Below, piece by piece: positions 37,001-44,600 of a DNA stretch of 64,000 nt; position 1 is the stretch's first letter; the number at the start of each line of letters is the position of its first letter. The notes below the pieces were generated by a model. That model had not been told where the DNA came from. It was given only the letters and a program-made list of their open reading frames with translations, and ran no database searches. Source of the DNA: Symbiodinium natans (Eukaryota > Sar > Dinophyceae > Suessiales > Symbiodiniaceae); the NCBI GenBank assembly GCA_905221605.1, contig CAJNDS010000114.1, forward strand, positions 1,028,958 through 1,092,957. Reading direction: 5' to 3'. The position numbers and the translations under genes were made by a program.

Positions 37001-37981
37001 CCCATGGAGCAAGAAGAGAGCAAAGAAGTTGTTTGGTTGACAACAAAGCTGGTTTTCGACTGGAGATTTCGGGAGTCAGAAAACGTCATCTGCGAGAATG
37101 AGATCCCTGAAGGGCAACAAGAAGTTCCTCATGAAGCCCTGAAGCCACGAAGATGCTGGCAGAGAAGAGCAAGGCTGGTAGCAAGAGAGTATAACAACTC
37201 GAAGCGAGAAGATGTTTTCAGCCCAGCTACCTCTCCGTCGTTGACGAAGCTGATTCCAATTTTGGCATTGGCAAATCGATGGAGTATTTGGTCGCTTGAC
37301 ATCAAAGATGCATTTCTGCAGGTTCCCCAGAAGAGACCTGTACACTGCAAGATTCCACGAGGAAAAGGAAGTCAAGCAGTACACGGAATGGAGGCCAAAT
37401 GCTGGCGTCTTGGTCGTGTCCTTCCTGGACAAAGAGATGCTAGTCTTCTGTGGAGCGAATTTTGCGCAGAACTTTTGCAGCAAGAAGGCTATGAGAAAAG
37501 CATCGCGAACCCAGCGTTGTTTCGCTTGATCAAGAACGGCAAGGTCGTATCCGTTTGCATCGTACATGTCGATGACCTTCAAGTAGCAGGAAAGGCAGCA
37601 GTGGTGAAGCCCGTCCTCGAAGCTTTAGCGAAGAAGGTGAAGCTACAAGTAGAAGGACCTTTTCTGACAGAAGAAGATTATCGCAATGGATTTTCCAAGC
37701 AGTCTGTGCGTTTTCTCAAGAGAAGGTATAGCTATGAAGACGGAAAGTTGTTTGTCCGCCCTGACACCAAGTATGTCACCAAGCTCCTTGAAAAGCTACG
37801 CCTTGGATCGAGAAGAGAGAAAGCTACCCCTGCAGCAGGAAATGTTCAGAACACCGATGAGACAAAGGAGCTGGACGAGAACAAGAAGAATGTGTACCGA
37901 AGTTGTGTCGGTATACTGTATATCTTGCCCAAGATCGTCCTGACATCCAGTATGCAGTCCGAAATTTGGCAACTGGAATGA
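31070..37981 (+). CDS. Copia Gag-Pol: membrane segments, Gag, protease, SAP-like motif, integrase, RT
   Basis: The frame opens at a GTG (31070); the first Met is 31199, so the true start is unsettled. Residue numbers are from 31070. Hydrophobic segments lie near 35-57 (ELFLFAVLVFMSSILAGMAW), 145-170, 332-358 and 385-400, then Gln-rich coiled coil and Gag. A Gly/Lys/Arg-rich run precedes the zinc knuckle CCHYCGKPGHFEAQC (about 828). Protease: VILDSGADVSLIP (about 990). A SAP-like DNA-binding stretch lies near 1382-1430. Integrase: HLPFAGWCEHC, FDFAY (1509), and D and E in ADNEG and NGLAERAVQTV. RT: RARLVAREY (2033), DIKDAFLQVP, IVHVDDLQVAG (2162). The frame ends at 37981, short of RNase H, because of a shift near 37.91 kb. 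Confidence 0.9.
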   Translation: MPATSRTFSIWQSRQLQKSSGALDALSSGRWQQELFLFAVLVFMSSILAGMAWSFLREIATEEREIETVAHEEFMPDVYIAKSRTAVHKHRECRGLDSADQAQVVRAPGCRVCFPDGYVYIQGQTEVKRRRFTQMTGCGFWMRVLCSAVLLLCAGLVTAEGWLLMIKNVKAKAARSSTEILLDEAELVMSKPLPRNSISLQDDLKTIALEDEHAEVQHATHALGGSSKNVHVRREREETEHVELMSFSLQRRQTKEAPIRYEDQDNEENYNLEIVKYMIAGFEASRNFDITNLKIEVKRWYEGTRRFLRSLESSYAPEISVMFHKQKEIIFVLMIVMCTPIGLVTWISLYNMCAIQSKRKECLKRRVSRRARYQEVRACGVQKKTLMFIVLLYTNTQAAEAMNAQMEQAMQSLAQQTATNTQQINDLVSAVQQQASQQQQASTAAQSAAAASEGEMREMFRNMLQVATRTSTAVHEAASMINNMGQMHRDFREHQEAREQAQAEREKRREKGDVELHKMIKTPDVFNPSSFKEEHEGWSEFRHKMRTWIGALDPEMLARIEAVEAKRSEAVEFSTLSDEHKAVSKKLYTILTSYTKGRPLRTIKQITEENGLEAWRILLEEHEPYTRGRSLRLLTTLTKYKFENKKTTMENILAFEEAIEQYEKASGDVVQDDLKISIILNQQDGQLRQHMLLNLRDDTKYSSLRQFLLSYEQNTRWTTTDLINAGNDHGGQADMDVSNVNKDDRKRPWRSKGKGKGKFSKGKGKGKGKWRKGKSKGKGKYGNDYGYNSKGRGRGKGRGRGRGRFGRGKGFGRGFGKGRGKASFGPQCCHYCGKPGHFEAQCRQKQRDFGDVRNVNDDQQSTTAASSTAAPSTSSTTNVTSVSRNQAKTVRQISMIHIGDPPQQYPEVFEVDTEAEEELEIDYFGRVLRVEEFQLSDAEQEDEEHEHQEEDDPLMLWWKDGCEHEEDCNLCVRAVQESFYESSPVYEKIEVILDSGADVSLIPLWLGKEGVPVKKKNDSGIRDAQGRKIPVKGKRAINLTMFSSKQEAVKMQECFIVANVVNPLLAVGKLLKNGWEIVKKDDGLMLSDGMSDIPVHYHKNSLATYAYLQAGKRYESEAYVNLEQEHVRTVIQLNSHIADAARKQEPGWHDTDSIVVVHYSPAQSKYKDPTDMYRTEDFPYRSTMIKTEDGTWKVVEMCKKYAQKMDPFEDISAGGEFEVVTALSSRVIPLNVLGIPLKKDERQEQEARTSDTWSIEKAGTELVRYHNTPRTHKFNPENVAGMPTDIENLTSWRYTIGECVYATNLYEDEDDWSRDTEPPEEAFALPWYGQTRFRLKEPVRDDRRSSAQEQEAKRQKLEEEKKSFLPEDVQMEEAPRGEVERDSLVFTYDGYEYSKNSSVQILRQLCREFEVPSSGSKEQMLKRLSRTAQEREAADSLALGRRQYEAQVAPLMRKREERPNEQEVMLHNLTHLPFAGWCEHCVATRAKENQHRKSELTRSPAEESSKSTLCFDFAYTSTSSSEAQPMVTLIANDAWSKWFVAVPVARRGGADALRHMTEALTTATLQLGYSEINVKADNEGVCRSLKIALQKMRGAHGLSTTLLSSVPHDHESNGLAERAVQTVRRHANCILDEVRVKTELPLSHEHPLMSWAMRHSAWLLNRFHRSSATGKTPYEFMTGQPYRGELVPFASTIMVKRLRPKRKGDRLWTFGVFLGKTESGMWLTFQSDGIHASRSARPVGEAYDAKAISSVNVFTWSIKNNTLGSRVLPQKRLVSPQIVLPAVAAGEERKSLEDEVADEAASDPPTSDEEKARRDAEELLQEFELVHDEYDPLADMVSEHEDEREEVPEEAKMDRESRPDFECVGSPSKIPRTRVELPRFGPGASSSVMRAERMPDNDERSDEEEDCFAGSEAGDFETEDEWSDEEQQEEVQVLPESFFSEEAGPPQLAEEDLEIFDDAAAGKEVSRLTKMGVIEEVPMEQEESKEVVWLTTKLVFDWRFRESENVICENEIPEGQQEVPHEALKPRRCWQRRARLVAREYNNSKREDVFSPATSPSLTKLIPILALANRWSIWSLDIKDAFLQVPQKRPVHCKIPRGKGSQAVHGMEAKCWRLGRVLPGQRDASLLWSEFCAELLQQEGYEKSIANPALFRLIKNGKVVSVCIVHVDDLQVAGKAAVVKPVLEALAKKVKLQVEGPFLTEEDYRNGFSKQSVRFLKRRYSYEDGKLFVRPDTKYVTKLLEKLRLGSRREKATPAAGNVQNTDETKELDENKKNVYRSCVGILYILPKIVLTSSMQSEIWQLE

Positions 37982-39822
37982 AGGCTCCTACGCAGAAGAA
38001 GCAGAAAGAGCTCGAGCATTGCGCGTTGTATCTGAAGAAGACTGCAGGCTATGCGGTTTGCTACACAGCAGGGAGACCTGGAACGGCAACCTTGCAAAGA
38101 AGCAAGAATTTGGAGCAAGATTCCGAGAATGAGAACGAGAAGAGCATCGAGAGTGGCAGTCACCTGGTCGAAGTATTTTCTGACGCCGACTGGGCCGGCA
38201 ACAAGAGCAGCCGGAAATCTGTATCAGGAGGAGTCATCTTCCTGGACGGCCAGTATGCGTTTTCTTACTCAAGAACGCAGAAAACTGTGGCACTTTCCAG
38301 TGGCGAGTCCGAGTACTACGCACTCACTGGTGCTGTCGCAGAAGGAATTGGCATTCGAGAAGCCGTAGAGTTCCTTTCTGGCAAAGCAGCGCGAATGAAG
38401 GCGTACACAGACAGCAGTGCAGCGCGCGGCATTGTGCACCGGCAAGGTGTTGGTCGTATCAAGCACTTAGCAACGAGAATGCTCTGGTTGCAAGAAGTTA
38501 CCAGAAACGGCCTATGCAGCGTGAAGGCAGTGAGCACTGTTTTCAACCCTGCCGACTTAGGGACCAAGCCCCTCAACGCATCGAGAATGAAGCTACTTTT
38601 GAACATTCTTCAAGTTCATGATGATCGAGAAGCAATCGGTCGCGAAGAACGAATGGCCGCAGAAAGCACAGCTACAGTCAGAAGATTGACAAAGGTATCC
38701 GGAAGCAGACTTGGTTTGACGTTATTGTCAGCTTTTGGTTTTGCAGTTGAATCTGCAGGTCAGCAAGAAGGAGATTTTGTAGCACGAAGATATTTTTGCA
38801 TGCAGTTGATGAGTTTTGTGTTTGGTCCGTTTTCTACAGCTCAAGAGCCACCTCAAGAACTTCAAGAAGGTGAACAAGAAGTTTTACATGGTCACAGCAG
38901 CAACAGCAGCATGAAGTTTTCGCATGTTTTCACGAGCATGCCTGAGCTTGAGATGTTGATGCCCGTGTGCATGGCTGTGATTGTTGTTCTGGTGACGATC
39001 ATTGTCTACTTGGCAGTGAACCAGAAGAAAGAAAAGAAGGGTGAGAAAGAAGAGAAGCCCAAAGAAAAGAAGCCTGAAGGTGAAGTCACAAAGAAGAAAG
39101 AAGAAGAAGACAAAGAGAAGAGCTCGCAAGGTGTCCTCGAAGACGACGAGACCGTGAAGAAGAAGTTCGACGAGCTGATCGCGAAGATGGAAGAGAAAGA
39201 TCGTGCCTTGGAGAAAGAAAAGTTGAAGAGAGAAGAAGCAGAAGAAAAGGCGAAGGAAGCAGAAGAAGATCGTGATCAAGCATTTGCTTTGAAGGCGAAG
39301 GTGGTTGCGAAGTACAGTGAAGCCGAAGCAGAGAAGAAAGCCCTGGAGAAAGAGAAAGAAGATTTAGAGAAGCAGAAAGAAGCTTACAAGCAAGATGCCA
39401 AAGAGGTGAGAGAGCAGTTGAAGAAGGACTACGACATGATCACGAAGCACATGAAGAAAGAAGCAGAGGAGAGAAAGAGAGAAGCAGAAGAGCTAGAAGC
39501 AGCAGAACAAAGAAGAGAGGAGAAAGACAAGATCAATGCAGAGATCAGGAAAGCCAACGAGGAGAAGATTGAAGCAGCAGAACGACAAAAGAGGAAAGAG
39601 GAGACAGACAAGAAAGCCGAAGCAATGAGACAAAGGAGCAGGCAAAGAAGGCCCAGGAGGAGAAAGATGCCCAGGAGAAGGCAGCACAGGAAAGGAAAGC
39701 ACAGGAGGAGAAGGAAGCACAGGAAAGGAAAGCGCAAGAGGAGAAGGAAGCACAGGAGAAGGAGGATGAAAGGAACGAGGCAATCGCGAAGGAGAAGGCG
39801 AAGAAGCAAAGAGCAAAGTTAG
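37903..39822 (+). CDS. Copia RNase H + transmembrane + coiled-coil extension (shifted frame)
   Basis: Continues the polyprotein after a minus-one shift. YLAQDRPDIQYAVRNLA is the usual link from RT to RNase H in copia; then VEVFSDADWAGNKSSR, SSGESEYYAL and TDSSAARGI supply the RNase H acids. About 345-370 is a hydrophobic segment (PVCMAVIVVLVTIIVYLAV), followed by some 200 residues of Glu/Lys-rich coiled coil. From about 39.63 kb the frame turns into an Arg/Gln run, the sign of a second frameshift; the correct frame carries on at 39837. The opening codon is TTG, so it is not an independent start. Membrane plus coiled-coil sequence downstream of RNase H recalls the env-like ORFs of some plant copia elements, but no homology is claimed. 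Confidence 0.75.
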   Translation: MCRYTVYLAQDRPDIQYAVRNLATGMKAPTQKKQKELEHCALYLKKTAGYAVCYTAGRPGTATLQRSKNLEQDSENENEKSIESGSHLVEVFSDADWAGNKSSRKSVSGGVIFLDGQYAFSYSRTQKTVALSSGESEYYALTGAVAEGIGIREAVEFLSGKAARMKAYTDSSAARGIVHRQGVGRIKHLATRMLWLQEVTRNGLCSVKAVSTVFNPADLGTKPLNASRMKLLLNILQVHDDREAIGREERMAAESTATVRRLTKVSGSRLGLTLLSAFGFAVESAGQQEGDFVARRYFCMQLMSFVFGPFSTAQEPPQELQEGEQEVLHGHSSNSSMKFSHVFTSMPELEMLMPVCMAVIVVLVTIIVYLAVNQKKEKKGEKEEKPKEKKPEGEVTKKKEEEDKEKSSQGVLEDDETVKKKFDELIAKMEEKDRALEKEKLKREEAEEKAKEAEEDRDQAFALKAKVVAKYSEAEAEKKALEKEKEDLEKQKEAYKQDAKEVREQLKKDYDMITKHMKKEAEERKREAEELEAAEQRREEKDKINAEIRKANEEKIEAAERQKRKEETDKKAEAMRQRSRQRRPRRRKMPRRRQHRKGKHRRRRKHRKGKRKRRRKHRRRRMKGTRQSRRRRRRSKEQS

Positions 39823-39836
39823 AGGCCTATGAGGAG

Positions 39837-40739
39837 ATGAGAAGAAAGGAGCAGGAAGCCCAAGAAGCGACGAAAGAAGAGAAGGAGAAGGCAAAGAAGG
39901 AGTTGAAGGAAGCACAGGAGCGAAAGACCCAGGCGGAAATTCAGGCAGAGAAGGAACGAGAAGGAATGAAGGAGATTGAAGTCGTTGAAGTTGAAGATTC
40001 AGGATCTGAAGATGAAAAGCCCACACTAGGAGCAGAAGGAAAGAAGGATGCAGAAGGCAATGTGTGGCAGATCCACAAAGGAGCATTGTGGGTCAGGATC
40101 AAAGGCCAGTGGTATGATCCAAACTGGTGGACAAAGAAAGGATACAAGCCACCGCCCGACTTTGCAGAGTCGAGCGAAGAAGGAAAAGAAGAAGGAAAAG
40201 AAGAAGGAGGAGCAGCAGGAACAGAAGAAAGAAGAGAGCAAGAAGAAGAGCAGCCCCGAGAACCACCGCAGAGAGGAGAGAAAGGTAGCAAGAACACAAA
40301 GGGCAGATGGAATGTGGTCACGTTCACAGATTGTGGTTGGATCTGGGAGTATTGCAAAGACACGAATGAGTATCGAGCAGTTCGGCTCGATCAGAAAGGA
40401 TCAGCGCAGGTGAAAGGAGCGCAGATCAAAGGTGCCGAAGACTGGAACCTCGTGACCAAGCACTTCAAGAAGACAGGAAGGTGGGAGAGCCCCACAGAAA
40501 TAAGAAGAGAGAGAGATGAGCCTGAGGTGCAGCAAGAAGGAAAGCGAGGAAGAAGAAGTCGAGAGCAAGAAGACTGGCAGCAAGAAAGTTGGCACCAGCA
40601 GCAGGACTGGTACGCCGACGACGGTTGGAGCCAGAACTACTGGGACGCAGACTACGCCTACTACCACTACGCCCCGAAAGGGAAGTACCAAGGCAAAGGG
40701 AAATGGAAGTATGGTGGTGGTGGCAAGAAAGGCTGGTAA
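39837..40739 (+). CDS. Copia C-terminal extension: coiled coil and WW-rich domain
   Basis: 300 codons that continue the coiled coil of the previous frame (EKAKKELKEAQERKT). They are followed by two similar-looking compact segments rich in Trp, WQIHKGALWVRIKGQWYDPNWW (about 63-85) and VVTFTDCGWIWEYC (about 159-172), then a Gln/Trp/Tyr-rich and Gly/Lys-rich tail ending at 40739. I do not recognise the domain. Before the frameshift near 39.63 kb this was probably the end of one long polyprotein. It could be a nucleic-acid or capsid-binding tail; that is a guess. Confidence 0.55.
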   Translation: MRRKEQEAQEATKEEKEKAKKELKEAQERKTQAEIQAEKEREGMKEIEVVEVEDSGSEDEKPTLGAEGKKDAEGNVWQIHKGALWVRIKGQWYDPNWWTKKGYKPPPDFAESSEEGKEEGKEEGGAAGTEERREQEEEQPREPPQRGEKGSKNTKGRWNVVTFTDCGWIWEYCKDTNEYRAVRLDQKGSAQVKGAQIKGAEDWNLVTKHFKKTGRWESPTEIRRERDEPEVQQEGKRGRRSREQEDWQQESWHQQQDWYADDGWSQNYWDADYAYYHYAPKGKYQGKGKWKYGGGGKKGW

Positions 40740-41314
40740 GAAGAAGAAGCCAGCAAGAAGCATCGAGAAGGGTGACGACTGAACGCAGCGTGAAGCATGT
40801 ATAGATTTTCTGAAGCTGTGTACATAGAAGTTCGAGCACCCCGAACATTGCACGAAGTACAAAGTAGGTACAACGAATGTTTTTGAATAAGCAAGGACCC
40901 CAATACGCCTTGTGATATTCACACGAGTTTCACCAAGAAGAAAGTAGTTTCACGAAGAGTTTCACGAAGCAGGACTAGGAGTGTAAGGTGCAGCCAGGTA
41001 GAGGCAAGAACAGTTGAAGAAAGAAGATGGTTAGGTAAAAGAGAAGACCACACAAGAGCCATAGGCTGGCCACAGGGCTGAGACTCACAAGATGAGGACT
41101 CTAAGACAAGCCCGTGTAACTAGAAATTCGAGGTTAGGAGTTTATGCATGTTTCAAGAAACAAAGCAGAAAGAACTGGGTAAAAGACCTTGGACCAGAGG
41201 AGACGAATGTCCCCAGTTCAGTACACTTGAAGTCCGAAACAGCTCTTCGTCTTTTGGCACAGCAGTGAGAATCACTGCAGGAAAGAGAACGCCCTAAAGC
41301 CTTCGACCTGTTCC
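40740..41314 (+). other. Copia 3' untranslated region
   Basis: No gene is seen between the last copia codon and the polypurine tract. A purine-rich 'gaagaagaagccagcaagaag' follows the stop, and no other structure stands out. Confidence 0.6.
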
Positions 41315-41323
41315 GAGGCGGGG
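41315..41323 (+). other. Polypurine tract candidate
   Basis: GAGGCGGGG, purine except for one C, directly abuts the 3' LTR, the expected place for the plus-strand primer. It is short and interrupted, which is unusual but acceptable for copia. Confidence 0.65.
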
Positions 41324-41523
41324 TGTTAAGTGTACAGCATGTATCCAGGTACAGTGAATGGGTGCAGTAGGAAAGACACCAAATGCCCTAAGGCATGTTG
41401 AGTCTGAGCAGAACGAGTTTGACACCGGAGGCTTAGGCTCAAGAGTCGAAAGCGAGAAAAGTTGTTTTGCCTTTAGAGCGTGGTAGGAAAAGTGAGCCAT
41501 GATGTTCACCACGTTTTTCAACA
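41324..41523 (+). repeat. Copia 3' LTR (200 bp)
   Basis: Matches 30765-30964 at every position compared. It is followed by GAACG (41524-41528), the target duplication. Confidence 0.95.
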
Positions 41524-41587
41524 GAACGTGGCTTCGGATGTCACTCGTTGCTACGCACTTAGATGGGCCATTGTTGAAGAAGCCGAT
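41524..41587 (+). CDS. LINE ORF2, part 2 (island between two insertions)
   Basis: A 64-bp stretch that includes the duplicated GAACG. Read in the LINE frame from 41528 it gives VASDVTRCYALRWAIVEEAD and joins 50951 in frame. Short as it is, it fixes both insertion points: copia before 41529 and the recombinase element at 41588. Confidence 0.85.
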
Positions 41588-41738
41588 GCTGACAGCTGAG
41601 AGATGCAGAAATTTTTCTTTGGGCCTGAGGCTGCGTTCTAGAGTAGAGGTCTCGTAAGGGGTGCTAAGGGACTGGCCTTAGGCCGTGTGCAAGCCAGTGG
41701 CGTGGCCACTGGCGGATGGTGTGTTCCTTGGCCCTGTT

Positions 41739-42062
41739 ATGAGCGGTTCTGACAGCTCTGAGGATTTTTCTTCTTCTTCGAGCGACGACCGCGTTTTGAT
41801 CCTTGCAGGGCCTCTGCCGCCGTTTCGGCCAGTTTTGTTGCGCCCCAGAGCCTTCTACGACGATCTGCTGCGTGATCAGGTTGCCGCTCCCACCGGCCTT
41901 TGGTCTTGGGTCGTTGACAGCAATTTGGTTGCCGTGCTTCTGAGCCAGAGCGAGGGCTCCAGGATTTTGCTGGCACTTCCTTTCCGCAGCTGGCCCTCGC
42001 TGCTCTGCACAGCCAAAGGTCCTCACGCTTGCTTTCGCGTATTGCTCACTTTGCCTTCTTAA
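41739..42062 (+). CDS. ORF0 of the recombinase element
   Basis: 107 residues from the Met at 41739. A short Ser/Asp-rich start (SGSDSSEDFSSSSSDD) is followed by a compact hydrophobic part with several Trp and Leu. Nothing is recognised in it. Its TAA lies two bases before the recombinase ATG (TAAGCATG at 42060-42067), so the two may be translated in sequence. Copy 1 has lost all but its last 15 or so bases. It could also be an untranslated leader with a chance frame. Confidence 0.45.
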   Translation: MSGSDSSEDFSSSSSDDRVLILAGPLPPFRPVLLRPRAFYDDLLRDQVAAPTGLWSWVVDSNLVAVLLSQSEGSRILLALPFRSWPSLLCTAKGPHACFRVLLTLPS

Positions 42063-42064
42063 GC

Positions 42065-44227
42065 ATGTCCGATCCGGCCAGTGCTACTGAAGCCTCTGGT
42101 TCCGCCAGCAGATGGGTCGCAGTCGCGGAGCATCCTTTCCCGCCTGAGCCCCCGACCTTGCCTGCCTGTGCAGTGATTGCCCTCGAGGCCCCTGCGCCTG
42201 GGCCGCTGACTGTGCTTTCGGATAAAGGGGGGAGTTTAGGGAATGCTTCTGTTGGGGGGAGTTTAGGGACTGCTTCTGTTCTTTCCGACAATGTCTCAGT
42301 GTCCGATGGCGACTTCAACGTCGCCGAAGATGCAGGTGTTGGCCCACTGGGGGCTTGCTCTCCTGACCCTGAAGATGACACCCGTCATCCTGATTCTGAG
42401 GGTTGTGCAGGTTTACCTCTCGAGTCCCGCGTTGACACCAGCTTCATTGATCAGATTGTTTGCCAACAGGTTGTTGCATCCCGAAATTTGACGCAAATCC
42501 GTCTGCCGTGGGAGCAAGGTCCTATGAAGTGCATTTTCAGTGATGATGCCGACTTTGCTGTGCAATCCCCATCCTTGGAGCCCTTGTTACCGCCAGAGGT
42601 GAGCACGCCTGATCGGCTGGTCGAGTGCTTGGAGCATGTGACCGACTTGAAGTCATTCTTTCAAACCACGATTTCTAATGTTGCTGACTGCGATATTAAT
42701 GAGACCCTTGGAAGTTTGCTTCACATTGCAATCAATAAGTTGTGTGTCGTCGTGGAACGGTGCACAGGACAGCCGCCCGACCCTGAGGACATTGAGGCCA
42801 GGACGGGGCTCCGCAGCCCCTACACGTTGATCAAGAGGGCCAATTCCCTCCTCGCCTATCTTCGTTGGGTCGATGGTCAGCCCCTTGCAAATCTGTCCTT
42901 CTCGGGTGTGTTCCAAGAGACTCTTGTTTGGGAACATTTTCAGTACTTGAAGAAAGAAAACAAGCCTCCGACCAGCGGTTCGACGTTGCTTTCTGCCATG
43001 CGGTTCTTGCACTACGTCCTTGAGGTGGATGTGCAGGTATGCATTTCTAGCCGGCGCATCGTCGGTGCCAGTCAGCAGTTGGCTGCTAAGACCCGTTGGC
43101 TCAAGCAGGCTCGTGCATTAACAGTTGATCAGGTTCGCAAATTGCATGAACTTCTCGAAGGCAGTGACGACCCCCTGTTGCGTTGCTTCGCTGCATATGC
43201 CTTGATCGCCGTCTATGGACGATGTCGGCACTCTGACCTGCAGTGCATCTGGGACCTGGAGTGCGATTTCGATGGTGTTTCGGGCTTTCTGCAGATTCGA
43301 ACAGGTCGTCACAAGACCTCGACCACCGCCAAGAAGAAAGCGCAGTTTTTGCATATCTTGGTCCCTGCACAGGGAGTGGTCTCTCGTCCCTGGCTGCCTC
43401 TTGCAATCCAGGCGTTTGAAGCTGTTAACCTGTGTTTAATTGGCAAGATTGACGGGCCCATTTTCCGCCCACCCCTTGATGCTGAGTGCTCTGCCCTCTG
43501 TGCTCGCCCCGTGTCCTCGCAAGAAGTGTCCAGGATGCTTCGTCAAGCCCTCGATTTGCCTGAGGACTCCGGCGTGTCCTCCCATTCCCTCAAGGTCACT
43601 GGCCTGTCCTGGGCATCCAAGGCTGGCGCGCGCGCTGGCATGGACCGTGATACTTGTGCTGTCTTGGGTCGGCATGCTCGCAATCAACTCACGACTGAGG
43701 TTGTGTACAGCCGTGACCTCAGCGCGGCCCCGTCGTTGGCCTTTTCTCGCTTGTTGCATCAGGTGGCTCTTGGGGTGTTCATGCCAGATGCTCCTTTGCG
43801 CGCTTTCTGGAGCGAGTCCTGTGAAGCCTCTCCTGGCCTAGCACCAATTTTGCCTGTGGTGCGACCCTCCGGAGCCATCAAAGTTGAAGATTCCGCCTCC
43901 GAAGCCGCGGAGTCTGCGCATGAGAGCAGCGAGGATTCCTCCGCTTCTGAGGCCTCCCGAAGCAGCAGCTCGGACAGTGGGACCCCTTCCTCAAGCCCTC
44001 CCCTCAGCAAAAAGGCCCGCCGCTTTCTGCCTGAGACACGGGATGAGTCCGACGTCTGGGTGATCCACCGTCGTTCCCGCAAGTTGCACTTGGTCCGCGG
44101 CCAAAGAAATCTTGATGCGTGCCTTCAAGTTCTTGCATGCGGACGTGTGCGCTCCGATGCGTACAGAGTTGCCGAGGATGCTGACCTGGATGCGGTCGAG
44201 TGTCAAGGTTGCCGGCGATGCATTTGA
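42065..44227 (+). CDS. Tyrosine recombinase, intact copy
   Basis: 720 residues from the Met at 42065. The N-terminal 200 are acidic and probably disordered. About 230-370 form the helical core-binding part. The catalytic domain shows the box-I Arg in YGRCRHSDL (about 388), the Lys in GRHKTSTTAKKK, box II SSHSLKVTGLSW with HxxK in place of HxxR, the GRH following, and the Tyr in TEVVYSRDL (about 546). A Ser/Glu-rich tail follows. It should cut and join the circular cDNA of the element into the target, the usual route for DIRS-order elements. The Lys for Arg change could reduce activity or be tolerated. Confidence 0.85.
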   Translation: MSDPASATEASGSASRWVAVAEHPFPPEPPTLPACAVIALEAPAPGPLTVLSDKGGSLGNASVGGSLGTASVLSDNVSVSDGDFNVAEDAGVGPLGACSPDPEDDTRHPDSEGCAGLPLESRVDTSFIDQIVCQQVVASRNLTQIRLPWEQGPMKCIFSDDADFAVQSPSLEPLLPPEVSTPDRLVECLEHVTDLKSFFQTTISNVADCDINETLGSLLHIAINKLCVVVERCTGQPPDPEDIEARTGLRSPYTLIKRANSLLAYLRWVDGQPLANLSFSGVFQETLVWEHFQYLKKENKPPTSGSTLLSAMRFLHYVLEVDVQVCISSRRIVGASQQLAAKTRWLKQARALTVDQVRKLHELLEGSDDPLLRCFAAYALIAVYGRCRHSDLQCIWDLECDFDGVSGFLQIRTGRHKTSTTAKKKAQFLHILVPAQGVVSRPWLPLAIQAFEAVNLCLIGKIDGPIFRPPLDAECSALCARPVSSQEVSRMLRQALDLPEDSGVSSHSLKVTGLSWASKAGARAGMDRDTCAVLGRHARNQLTTEVVYSRDLSAAPSLAFSRLLHQVALGVFMPDAPLRAFWSESCEASPGLAPILPVVRPSGAIKVEDSASEAAESAHESSEDSSASEASRSSSSDSGTPSSSPPLSKKARRFLPETRDESDVWVIHRRSRKLHLVRGQRNLDACLQVLACGRVRSDAYRVAEDADLDAVECQGCRRCI

Positions 44228-44600
44228 CGGTTGTGGAAAAGTCGGGTCCCTCTGCTTGCGAAGGTAAGTAGTCGACCTAGGGTCTGCAATGAAGTGTTGC
44301 GCCCTCACAACTGTCATGCTGCTGTCTGCCTTTTTCGGTCGAGTGCACGGACAAGGGGGGGGGGGGGTTGAGCATGAGTGAACGTGAGTCATGTCGGCTG
44401 CTTGTTCTCTCTCGCCCCCCCATCAAGTCGAGGTTGGTGACGACATGACCAATGCTTTCATGCCATGATTTGTTGTGTTGATTCCTGATTGACATCTTGA
44501 TGTTCAGTTACACTCAGTCATGTGAAGTTGTTCGGGTGCATTCTGTCATGTGAAGTAGGTGCCCCTAAGTAGCCTCTCGAGTGCGCTGCGTGAGAGCCCC
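44228..44600 (+). other. Intergenic leader between recombinase and Gag-like ORFs, copy 2
   Basis: Same sequence as 14078-14470, with a longer G-run (about 12 bases near 44356-44367) and the TCATGTGAAG pair near the Gag-like start. No gene. Confidence 0.5.

Larger units (their letters stand above)
30765..41523 (+). mobile_element. Complete Ty1/copia LTR retrotransposon, 10.76 kb
   Basis: It has two 200-bp LTRs, a primer-binding site, a polypurine tract, and the copia domain order Gag, protease, integrase, RT, RNase H. The 5-bp target duplication GAACG (30760-30764 and 41524-41528) proves integrase-mediated entry into LINE ORF2. It is unusually long because of N-terminal membrane segments and a C-terminal membrane/coiled-coil extension. 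Two frameshifts (near 37.90 and 39.63 kb) break the frame despite the LTR identity. Confidence 0.95.

Noticed and set aside
40401-40922. Minus-strand hydrophobic frame over the copia 3' end
   Set aside because: It is antisense to a Lys/Glu-rich coding region, which reads as Leu/Phe/Ser-rich on the other strand.
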